This document shows positions 1 through 5,209 of a stretch of 8,619 bases of DNA, piece by piece. The position numbers and the translations under genes were made by a program. The notes beneath the pieces were generated by a model. It worked only from the letters and a program-made list of their open reading frames with translations. It did not search any database and had not been told where the DNA came from. Source of the DNA: CAYLWZ01 sp964585805 (lineage in GTDB: Bacteria > Patescibacteriota > Minisyncoccia > Minisyncoccales > GWA2-38-27). Position 1 is the first letter of the stretch; each line of letters opens with the position of its first letter. Location: assembly GCA_964585805.1 (NCBI GenBank), contig CAZPFE010000024.1, positions 1-8,619 of the forward strand, in the 5' to 3' direction.

Positions 1-29
1 GGGGGAGGATTAGGGTGGGGGAGGGCATT
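1..29. repeat. Partial G-rich palindromic repeat at window edge
   Basis: The first bases read GGGGGAGGATTAGGGTGGGG, which matches the right arm plus tail of the palindromic repeats near 6868-6893 (right arm, then ATTAAGG, then a second G-rich block). Only the right part of the element is inside the window. The window also ends in the same family, so its edges may be assembly breaks in a repeat. Seen directly as sequence similarity; the function is unknown. Confidence 0.7.
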
Positions 30-253
30 TTAAATTTTGGTCATTGTTTCGGATTTCGGATTTATGATTTTTTTTATTTAGATTTGACATTTGACATATG
101 GATTTGACATTTGAGATTTGAGATTTGAGATAAATTTGTGTTGAATTTAGGATTTAATTATTTTTGCGCTTTACGCTTTACACTTAAATTTGTTTTAAGA
201 TTTGAGATTTTACTTACAATTTAACTTTATTACCAAAATGGTTGAATAGTTAA
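30..253. repeat. AT-rich intergenic region with degenerate short direct repeats
   Basis: No convincing gene lies here. The stretch 81-131 is a run of degenerate direct repeats built on gatttgacat and gatttgaga (exact gatttgacat at 81-90 and 101-110, ttgacat repeated at 84-97, then three gatttga-like units). A second short repeat, cgctttacgctttac, lies around 168-181, and gatttgagat recurs near 199-208. I recall such runs as common in intergenic DNA of candidate-phyla genomes. The region lies downstream of the nuclease gene ending at 254. A weak imperfect inverted repeat around 221-249 could be part of a terminator, but it is not convincing. Confidence 0.55.
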
Positions 254-943
254 TTAACCTTCTGCAATTCTCAACTTTTCTTTTAATTCTTCCCACTTTA
301 CTTCTTCTCTTCCTGCTAAAGCACAAACCTCTCGAAAAGGACAATAACGACACTGCCAATCGCTGGGATAATTCTCAATTCTTGGAGGAACAATATTTTT
401 ATCTATACTAACTCTTACTTTTTCTAAATCATTCAACAAATTAAGCGCTAAAGATTCTTCATAACTAACAATAAATTCTTTTAATTCTTGAGTATCCTTA
501 TTTACATAAAGAAGAATACCTTTTGGCACTTTAAAATAATGGAGATAAAGTTGAATTTGATAAACATTATCCTTTTTAGGTTCTTTTAAGAATTTAAATC
601 CAGCACTATTAATACTTTTAATATCTAAAACATACAAATCTTTTCCATCACTTATAATAGCATCTGCTCGACCAGAAATTATTTCTTGAGGAGGAATATT
701 AACTTCTGAAGCAACGACATGAATTTCTCGCGATCCCAGCAAAGAAGTCATAATCAGTTTATGAATATAATCTCCGTGATCAAATAATCTCAAAATATTA
801 GGCTCCATTTCCTTTTTAGGAGCATTTTTAAATTTAAAAAAAAGAGACCGGGGACATTTGCCGGCATCAGTAACATAAAAATGAGTTCTTTCTTTATCTT
901 TTTCTTTTTCTAAATAATATCTATCAATAATTTCCTTCAACAT
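254..943 (-). CDS. Cas4/RecB-like PD-(D/E)XK nuclease with probable Fe-S cluster
   Basis: Predicted 229-residue DNA nuclease of the PD-(D/E)XK superfamily, closest in layout to Cas4 and the AddB/RecB nuclease domain. Visible signals in order: Cys30 in GKCPRSLFF; His56/His61 in a helix; Asp94 in GRADAII; Asp107-x-Lys109 in YVLDIKS, the metal-binding and catalytic core; Gln129-x3-Tyr133, the family's QxxxY motif; then Cys198, Cys201 and Cys207 in CRYCPFREVC. One early plus three late cysteines is the arrangement that binds a 4Fe-4S cluster in Cas4 and AddB. The ATG at 943 lies 37 nt after the rpsI stop on the same strand, so co-transcription with the ribosomal genes is likely. No Shine-Dalgarno is seen. 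No cas genes or CRISPR array are present in the window, so a general DNA repair or processing role is as likely as defence. The biological substrate is unknown. Confidence 0.8.
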   Translation of the reverse strand: MLKEIIDRYYLEKEKDKERTHFYVTDAGKCPRSLFFKFKNAPKKEMEPNILRLFDHGDYIHKLIMTSLLGSREIHVVASEVNIPPQEIISGRADAIISDGKDLYVLDIKSINSAGFKFLKEPKKDNVYQIQLYLHYFKVPKGILLYVNKDTQELKEFIVSYEESLALNLLNDLEKVRVSIDKNIVPPRIENYPSDWQCRYCPFREVCALAGREEVKWEELKEKLRIAEG

Positions 944-980
944 AAAACAACATCTAAAAACATTTTATTTTTTATTTAAA

Positions 981-1499
981 TTATCTCTTCCTCCACTGAA
1001 ATGCTCTCCTTGCTCTCCTCAAACCAAACTTCTTTCTTTCTCTCATCCTTGGATCTCTTGTAAGAAAACCTGCTTTTCTTAATCTCTTTCTGAAGTCAGG
1101 ATTAAACTTCACTAACGCTCGAGCAATACCATGCCTAATTGCTTCTGCTTGAGCGCTAACTCCTCCTCCTCTCACCTTAACAGAAACTCTAAACCGTCCT
1201 AATAATTTTAGTTTCTCCAATGATGCAGTCACTACTTTCTGATGAGCAGGAATAGGAAAATATTCGCTATATAATTTATCATTGACAAAAATATTTTTTT
1301 CTCCTTGGTTATAAAGCCTAACCCGAGCAGTAGCAGTTTTTCTTCTTCCAACTGCTTCAAAATATACATCGGACTTGTTATCTTCCTTTTTTTCTTGCTT
1401 TTTTTCCTTATTTTCCTCATTATTTTCCACCTTTCCATCTACTTCTTGTTTTTCTTCTTTTTCTGTCTTCTTTGCTTGTTTAACTTTTTTTTCAGTCAT
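981..1499 (-). CDS. rpsI: Small ribosomal subunit protein uS9 with charged N-terminal extension
   Basis: uS9 of the 30S subunit, which reaches with its C-terminal tail towards the P-site tRNA. The conserved core starts near residue 46 with YFEAVGRRKTATARVRLY and includes the Gly-rich VRGGGVSAQAEAIRHGIARAL segment and a basic C-terminus ending FQWRKR. Typical uS9 is about 130 residues; this one has 172 because of a low-complexity Lys/Glu-rich extension of about 45 residues at the N-terminus. The ATG at 1499 is the only reasonable start, since no other Met precedes the core. It follows rplM by 23 nt, the usual rplM-rpsI pairing. The start codon lies inside a perfect 16-bp tandem duplication (1493-1524) that also creates a decoy ATG. 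The tail FQWRKR differs from the FSKR ending familiar from E. coli but keeps the final Lys-Arg. Confidence 0.97.
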   Translation of the reverse strand: MTEKKVKQAKKTEKEEKQEVDGKVENNEENKEKKQEKKEDNKSDVYFEAVGRRKTATARVRLYNQGEKNIFVNDKLYSEYFPIPAHQKVVTASLEKLKLLGRFRVSVKVRGGGVSAQAEAIRHGIARALVKFNPDFRKRLRKAGFLTRDPRMRERKKFGLRRARRAFQWRKR

Positions 1500-1524
1500 A
1501 ATAATATTCAGTCATAATAATATT
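1493..1524. repeat. 16-bp perfect tandem duplication over the rpsI start
   Basis: CAGTCATAATAATATT occurs twice head to tail, at 1493-1508 and 1509-1524 (plus strand). On the minus strand each copy contains ATGACTG. The downstream copy provides the rpsI start at 1499; the upstream one gives an ATG at 1515 that is out of frame and encodes only seven residues (MTEYYYD) before a TGA at 1494-1492, overlapping the rpsI start region. The duplication also reaches into the rplM stop codon at 1523-1525. Seen directly; any effect on translation is inference. Confidence 0.9.
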
Positions 1525-1879
1525 ATAGTTCTATTTTTAACCTTTTTATTTGTTTTGCTCTTAATTTATTTTTAGGCAACATTCCCCAAACTGCTCTTCT
1601 CAACACCTCCTTTGGATTTTTCTCTAATAACTCTTTCAAAGTTCTCTTTTTTAAACCACCTGGATAGCCGCTATGATGATAATAAATTTTATTTTCTATT
1701 TTCTTTCCCGTTAAAACAATTTTTTTTACATTTTTAACAACAACAATTCCTCCTTCATCTTTATTAGGAGAAAAATCAACTCTATTTTTCCCCCGCAATA
1801 AAACAGCAATTTTAGCAGCTAATCTGCCTAACCTTTGTCCTGTAGCATCAATTTCATAAATTTTACGTTTTACAACCAT
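1523..1879 (-). CDS. rplM: Large ribosomal subunit protein uL13 (short form)
   Basis: uL13, an early-assembly protein of the 50S subunit. Recognisable segments are IDATGQRLGRLAAKIAVLLRG near the N-terminus, NVKKIVLTGKK and YYHHSGYPGGLKK in the middle, and AVWGMLPKNKLRAKQIKRLKI near the end; the YYHH and GMLPKN motifs are diagnostic. It is 118 residues against about 142 in E. coli, lacking several residues at the front and about 15 at the back, with the core intact. The start at 1879 is 11 nt after the rplQ stop at 1891, and the stop lies 23 nt before rpsI, so it is clearly within one transcription unit. The sequence before the ATG is purely A/T apart from a distant G, with no Shine-Dalgarno. 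Confidence 0.97.
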   Translation of the reverse strand: MVVKRKIYEIDATGQRLGRLAAKIAVLLRGKNRVDFSPNKDEGGIVVVKNVKKIVLTGKKIENKIYYHHSGYPGGLKKRTLKELLEKNPKEVLRRAVWGMLPKNKLRAKQIKRLKIEL

Positions 1880-1890
1880 ATTTTTTATTA

Positions 1891-2241
1891 TTATTTTACA
1901 AGTTCTATTATTGCCATTTTTGCTCCATCAGAAGTCCTCCTTCCTAATTTAACAATTCTTGTATATCCTCCTGGTCTCTCTTTATACCTCGGCGCTATCT
2001 CATCTACAATCTTTTTTGTCACATCTTTTGAAAAATATCTTAATAAAATTCTTCTTGAAGATAAATCTCCTTTTCTCCCCCTGGTAATACACTTCTCCAC
2101 AAACCTGGAAACTTCTTTTGCTCTTGCTTCGGTTGTTTTTATTTTTTCATGTAAAAATACTGCTCTTGCTAATAACCTCAAAAGAGCTTTTCTCTGATCT
2201 CTTTTTCTTGAAAATTTTCTTCCTTTTTTGCGCTTTTTCAT
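1891..2241 (-). CDS. rplQ: Large ribosomal subunit protein bL17
   Basis: bL17 of the 50S subunit, located near the peptide exit region. The 116-residue product starts with a very basic stretch (MKKRKKGRKFSRKRDQRKALLRLLARAVFLHEKIKTTEARAKE), which is the typical bL17 N-terminal half with the conserved KI.TT.A.AKE segment, followed by a SSRRILLRYFSKD segment and the conserved ending GGYTRIVKLGRRTSDGAKMAIIELV. E. coli bL17 is 127 residues, so this is near normal. It lies 28 nt after rpoA, the standard rpoA-rplQ order, and 11 nt before rplM. No Shine-Dalgarno is visible before ATG 2241 (the nearest GAAAG is too far upstream). Confidence 0.97.
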   Translation of the reverse strand: MKKRKKGRKFSRKRDQRKALLRLLARAVFLHEKIKTTEARAKEVSRFVEKCITRGRKGDLSSRRILLRYFSKDVTKKIVDEIAPRYKERPGGYTRIVKLGRRTSDGAKMAIIELVK

Positions 2242-2269
2242 AATACTTAATTACTTTCTTCTATTTTAA

Positions 2270-3052
2270 TTAATCATTTTTATTTTTAGAATTAGAAGTT
2301 TTCCTATTTGTTCTTCCTTTCACTTCCTCTTTTTTCCCTTCTTCTTTAAAAGAATCTGAAAAAAGAGAAAAATGAGCAACTAAAATGTCACACCCTGAAA
2401 CAAGAGCTTCCTCTGGCGTTAAAGTTCCATCAGTAGTAATTTCTATTCTTAGACGGTCAAAATCAGTTCTTTCTCCTACTCGCATATTTTCTACTTTATA
2501 ATTCACCTTTTTTATGGGAGTAAAGATAGCGTCAACAAAAATTACTCCTGTCTCTGTTTCCTTTTGTTTTTTCACATCTTCCACCGGACGATAACCAATT
2601 CCTTTTTCTATTTGAATTTCCATCTCTAACTCTGTATCTTTTTTGGTAATCGTAGCAATATGACAATCTTTATTAACTAACTCTACTTGACTAGGAAATT
2701 CAAAATCAGAACCTTTCACTTCTCTTTCTCCCTTTCCTTTTTCTATCCCTTTAATCTTTAAAGTAGCTTTCTGAGGCTCATCAGAATACATCCGAAAACG
2801 CATATTTTTTAAATTTATTAAAATACGAATCACATCCTCCATCACTCCTGGAATAGTAGAAAACTCATGCTGAATTCCTCTAATTTTTACTTGAGTCACT
2901 GCTGCCCCTTCTAAAGATGAAAGCAAAACTCGCCTTAAAGAATTGCCAATAGTAATCCCATATCCTGGATATAAACCTTCTATTTCAAAACACGCCCAAT
3001 TTTCTTTTTCTTTTTTGTCTATAAGTTTGAGTTTTTGCGGTAATGGAATCAT
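2270..3052 (-). CDS. rpoA: RNA polymerase alpha subunit lacking the C-terminal domain
   Basis: Alpha subunit that dimerises to nucleate assembly of RNA polymerase. The N-terminal domain is complete: GLYPGYGITIGNSLRRVLLS (residues 27-46), EGAAVTQVKI, FSTIPGVMEDVIRILINLK (65-82), GIGYRPVE (151-158), and the closing segment with VGERTDFDRLRIEITTDGT and TPEEALVSGCDIL (192-224). After about residue 235 only a charged Lys/Glu/Asn tail follows (EEGKKEEVKGRTNRKTSNSK...), ending at 260. The usual alpha is about 310-330 residues with a C-terminal helix-hairpin-helix domain that binds UP elements and activators; none is present, and only 28 nt separate the stop from rplQ, so it is not hidden behind a frameshift. 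A hairpin and a strong but unused Shine-Dalgarno lie upstream (3064-3108). The ATG at 3052 was chosen because an in-frame ATG at 3067 is followed at once by TGA. Confidence 0.96.
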   Translation of the reverse strand: MIPLPQKLKLIDKKEKENWACFEIEGLYPGYGITIGNSLRRVLLSSLEGAAVTQVKIRGIQHEFSTIPGVMEDVIRILINLKNMRFRMYSDEPQKATLKIKGIEKGKGEREVKGSDFEFPSQVELVNKDCHIATITKKDTELEMEIQIEKGIGYRPVEDVKKQKETETGVIFVDAIFTPIKKVNYKVENMRVGERTDFDRLRIEITTDGTLTPEEALVSGCDILVAHFSLFSDSFKEEGKKEEVKGRTNRKTSNSKNKND

Positions 3053-3063
3053 ATAACTATATC

Positions 3064-3108
3064 ACATTTTAACGCTCCTTTTTTTTAATTAAGGTAGCAT
3101 TAAAATGT
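3064..3108 (-). promoter_or_regulatory. rpsD-rpoA intergenic hairpin with strong Shine-Dalgarno and AUG-UGA
   Basis: Arms 3064-3080 and 3091-3108 are nearly fully complementary (ACATTTTAA at the base is perfect; there is one mismatch position that can form G-U in RNA and one bulge), with a loop of about 10 nt. On the minus-strand transcript the 3' arm holds AAAAGGAGCGTTAAAATGTG: a strong Shine-Dalgarno AAGGAG, a 7-nt spacer, then AUG directly followed by UGA, five codons in frame upstream of the real rpoA start. It could be a translational control or RNA-processing site between rpsD and rpoA. The structure is seen; the function is inferred. Confidence 0.6.
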
Positions 3109-3112
3109 AAAA

Positions 3113-3742
3113 TTATCTTGAATAAAATTCAAAAATAGAAGATATCTCAACCGGTGGCGCTGCTTCCTCGAAAGTTGGAAATCCTTTTACTTCTGCTTCT
3201 AATTTATCAACATCCACTTTAAGCCAAGAAGGAACTTCTTGCTTCTTTAAAATAACCGAAATATTACGGAAAATCTCCTTTTCTTTGGATTTTGGATTTA
3301 AGGAAACTTTATCTCCTTTTTTTACTTGATAAGAAGGAATATTCACTTTTTTATTATTAACTAAAAAATGACCATGACTTACTAACTGCCTTGCTTGGCT
3401 TCTTGAAGAAGCAAACCCAATCCTAAAAACTACATTATCCAAACGGCTTTCTAACTTTTCAATTAATAAATCTTCCATATTCTTTCCTTTTCCTCCTTTA
3501 TTAAGAACTTCTTTAATATAATTTTTGAATTGTCTCTCTCTTAAATTATACCAATTCTTTAACTTTTGTTTCTCCCGCAACTCCTTTCCATACTCTGAAA
3601 GAGGTCCTTTCTTTCTTTTTCCTTTAATCCCTGGCGGATAAGGTCTTCTAACCATTGGACACTTAGGGGAAAAACATTTTTCACCCTTTAAAAATAACTT
3701 CACTCCTAATCGACGGCAAATTTTACATTTATTACCAATCAT
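3113..3742 (-). CDS. rpsD: Small ribosomal subunit protein uS4, zinc-binding form
   Basis: uS4 starts assembly of the 30S body by binding 16S rRNA and in some bacteria represses its own operon. The N-terminus carries four cysteines, Cys6-x2-Cys9 and Cys23-x4-Cys28, the zinc-finger form of uS4. The middle is basic with GPLSEYGKELREKQKLKNWYNLRERQF, and the S4 RNA-binding domain occupies roughly residues 96-155 (ESRLDNVVFRIGFASSRSQARQLVSHGHFLVN...). The product is 209 residues, the normal family length, ending EISSIFEFYSR. The ATG at 3742 follows rpsK by 18 nt. Its leader, TTTTTATTGTTTT, has no Shine-Dalgarno. A hairpin separates it from rpoA, a plausible site for different expression of the two genes, though no S4-binding pseudoknot could be confirmed. 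Confidence 0.97.
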   Translation of the reverse strand: MIGNKCKICRRLGVKLFLKGEKCFSPKCPMVRRPYPPGIKGKRKKGPLSEYGKELREKQKLKNWYNLRERQFKNYIKEVLNKGGKGKNMEDLLIEKLESRLDNVVFRIGFASSRSQARQLVSHGHFLVNNKKVNIPSYQVKKGDKVSLNPKSKEKEIFRNISVILKKQEVPSWLKVDVDKLEAEVKGFPTFEEAAPPVEISSIFEFYSR

Positions 3743-3760
3743 AAAACAATAAAAAGTTAA

Positions 3761-4213
3761 TTATACTCTTCTTGGTTTTGGCGGACGACAACCATTATGA
3801 GGAATAGGTGTGACATCCTTAATAGATATAATATCTAACCCATGAGAAGCCAAAGATCTAATTGCTGAATCACGACCAGCACCAATCCCTTTTACAAAAA
3901 CCTTTACTTTTTCAATTTTTAATTTTTTAGCCGCTAAACATATCGCCTCTGCTACTTTTGAAGCGGCGAAAGCGGTAGATTTTTTTGTTCCTTTAAAACC
4001 AAGCGCCCCTGCACTTGACCATGTCAAAACATTACCCTTTGTATCTGTCAAAGTTATAATCGTGTTATTATAAGTTGAAGAAATATAAACATTACCTTCT
4101 TTAACACCAACTACAGAAGACAATTTCACTTCTTTTTTTAATTTAGATTCTACCTCTTCTCGTTCTTTAAGCAACTCTTCTTCACTTTTCTGAATAATAC
4201 GTTTTTTTCCCAT
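3761..4213 (-). CDS. rpsK: Small ribosomal subunit protein uS11
   Basis: uS11 sits on the platform of the 30S subunit near the mRNA exit and E site. Family hallmarks are clear: GNVYISSTYNNTIITLTDTKGNVLTWSSAGALGFKG (about 40-75), STAFAASKVAEAICLAAKK (79-97), KVFVKGIGAGRDSAIRSLASHGLDI, and the very conserved ending IPHNGCRPPKPRRV. At 150 residues it is about 20 longer than the usual 129, owing to a charged N-terminal segment (MGKKRIIQKSEEELLKEREE...). It lies 71 nt after rpsM, the widest gap among rpsM-rpsK-rpsD, and that gap holds a promoter-like sequence. Rpsk is followed by rpsD after 18 nt. No Shine-Dalgarno before ATG 4213; the leader is AAATTTAAATTT. Confidence 0.97.
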   Translation of the reverse strand: MGKKRIIQKSEEELLKEREEVESKLKKEVKLSSVVGVKEGNVYISSTYNNTIITLTDTKGNVLTWSSAGALGFKGTKKSTAFAASKVAEAICLAAKKLKIEKVKVFVKGIGAGRDSAIRSLASHGLDIISIKDVTPIPHNGCRPPKPRRV

Positions 4214-4232
4214 AAATTTAAATTTCTAAAAA

Positions 4233-4260
4233 ATTATAAAATAAACCTAATTAAATTCAA
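4233..4260 (-). promoter_or_regulatory. Possible internal promoter upstream of rpsK
   Basis: On the minus strand TTGAAT (4260-4255) is followed after 16 nt by a perfect TATAAT (4238-4233), about 20 nt before the rpsK ATG. This matches a sigma-70 promoter with a 4/6 -35 and 6/6 -10 box. In such AT-rich DNA a TATAAT often occurs by chance, so support is weak. If real, it would allow rpsK-rpsD-rpoA and later genes to be transcribed apart from infA-rpmJ-rpsM. Confidence 0.3.
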
Positions 4261-4284
4261 ATGAGAAAAATGATACTGAAGATA

Positions 4285-4674
4285 TTACTTTGGAGCCGGA
4301 GGGGGTTTTCTTCCTGAACCTACTGTTTTTCTAACATTTCCTCTTACTGTTCTATTATTACTCCTTGTTCTTTGCCCTCTTACGGGCAAACCTTTAATAT
4401 GTCTTAAACCTCGCCAACATCCAATATCCTTCAGCCTCTTAATAGCCATCATTTTCTCTCTTCTTAGATCGCCTTCTATTTTATAATTCTCTTCTATAAT
4501 TTTTTTCAATTTATTTACTTCTTCAGCTGTTAATTCAGATGCTTTTTTTTGAGGATCTACCCCAGCCTCTTCTAAAATTTTTCTACTTGAAGACCGTCCT
4601 ATTCCATAAATATAGGTTAAAGAAATTAAAATATGCTTATTGTCTGGTATATTAACTCCTGCAATTCTAGGCAT
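4285..4674 (-). CDS. rpsM: Small ribosomal subunit protein uS13
   Basis: uS13 lies in the 30S head and contacts the 50S subunit and the P-site tRNA. The 129-residue product begins MPRIAGVNIPDNKHILISLTYIYGIG, has the helix-two-turn-helix segment SSSRKILEEAGVDPQKKASELTAEEV, then GDLRREKMMAIKRLKDIGCWRGLRH, and the diagnostic GLPVRGQRTRSNNRTVRG basic tail ending in GSGRKPPPAPK. Length is slightly above the E. coli 118. The ATG at 4674 is 17 nt after the rpmJ stop, so translational linkage is likely; an AAGGA in the end of rpmJ is too far (about 20 nt) to be a normal Shine-Dalgarno. The order infA-rpmJ-rpsM-rpsK-rpsD-rpoA-rplQ is the classic bacterial one. Confidence 0.97.
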   Translation of the reverse strand: MPRIAGVNIPDNKHILISLTYIYGIGRSSSRKILEEAGVDPQKKASELTAEEVNKLKKIIEENYKIEGDLRREKMMAIKRLKDIGCWRGLRHIKGLPVRGQRTRSNNRTVRGNVRKTVGSGRKPPPAPK

Positions 4675-4691
4675 AAGTATAAATTAAACTA

Positions 4692-4808
4692 TTATCCTTG
4701 CCTTTGTTTATGTTTAGGATTTTTTTTGCAAATAACATAAACTCTCCCTTTTCTTCTGACGGTTTTACAATGCTTGCAAATTTTCTTAACAGAAGAACGA
4801 ACTTTCAT
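4692..4808 (-). CDS. rpmJ: Large ribosomal subunit protein bL36 (38 residues)
   Basis: This very small gene translates to a 38-residue protein starting MKVRSSVKKICKHCKTV, with VYVICKKN in the middle and ending in NPKHKQRQG. It is a full-length bL36 with zinc ligands Cys11, Cys14, Cys27 and His33 in place, and its start MKVR and end PKHKQRQG are the family signature. bL36 helps order 23S rRNA near the GTPase-associated region of the 50S subunit. It lies between infA (67 nt upstream) and rpsM (17 nt downstream), the usual position. The leader TTGCTTAATTT has no Shine-Dalgarno. Start and length match the family exactly, so confidence is high. Confidence 0.97.
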   Translation of the reverse strand: MKVRSSVKKICKHCKTVRRKGRVYVICKKNPKHKQRQG

Positions 4809-4875
4809 AAATTAAGCAATAAAAAAATAAACTAATTTATTATTTATTTTTCTATCTTCAACTTTAAATTAAAAG

Positions 4876-5106
4876 TTATCCCCTATAAATAATTCTTCCC
4901 CTATTTCTATCATAAGGGCTTATTTCTACAGTTACTTTATCACCTGGTAAAATTTTTATTTTATGAACCCTCAACTTTCCTGCTAAATGAGCAAGAATTT
5001 CTCTTTCTTCATCCTCTAACTTTACTTTAAAATTCAAACTTGGCAATGATTCTATAACAATTCCTGTCTTTTTCTCTACTTTTTTAGAATTGGAATTTTT
5101 TCTCAT
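4876..5106 (-). CDS. infA: Translation initiation factor IF-1
   Basis: IF-1 binds the ribosomal A site during initiation and works with IF-2 and IF-3. It is a single S1-type OB fold: KKTGIVIESLPSLNFKVKLE, ILAHLAGKLRVHKIKILPGD and KVTVEISPYDRNRGRIIYRG match the family throughout. From the ATG at 5106 the protein is 76 residues, close to the usual 72. A longer reading from a TTG at 5148 adds 14 residues (TTG, then TKFGYFANLFLDY) with an AGGA about 8 nt upstream; I prefer the ATG because the extra hydrophobic residues are not family-like and no other gene here uses a Shine-Dalgarno. It opens the ribosomal block, with the membrane protein gene about 100 nt upstream instead of secY, adk or map. 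Confidence 0.95.
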   Translation of the reverse strand: MRKNSNSKKVEKKTGIVIESLPSLNFKVKLEDEEREILAHLAGKLRVHKIKILPGDKVTVEISPYDRNRGRIIYRG

Positions 5107-5209
5107 GTAATCTAAAAATAAATTAGCAAAATATCCAAATTTAGTCAACCCAAATTTCCTAACTTCTCTATTTTTTTATATAAAAAACAACTTTTATTGA
5201 AAATTTCAA

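Noticed and set aside
1305..2197. Several plus-strand open frames and one minus-strand frame (1232-1438) over rpsI, rplM and rplQ
   Set aside because: They lie opposite or out of frame with clear ribosomal protein genes and give Phe/Ser/Leu-rich translations expected from antisense of Lys/Glu-rich AT-rich genes.
3049..3067. UGA read as an amino acid (as in Gracilibacteria/SR1), making rpoA start at 3067
   Set aside because: ATG-TGA is in frame with rpoA and no gene here uses TGA as stop (eleven or more TAA, one TAG), but none of the genes contains an internal TGA over roughly 2000 codons, so the standard code fits. TAA preference is expected at this base composition.
5107..5148. TTG start for infA with AGGA upstream
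   Set aside because: It adds a hydrophobic 14-residue leader unlike IF-1 and would be the only Shine-Dalgarno-led, non-ATG start in the window; kept as an alternative only.
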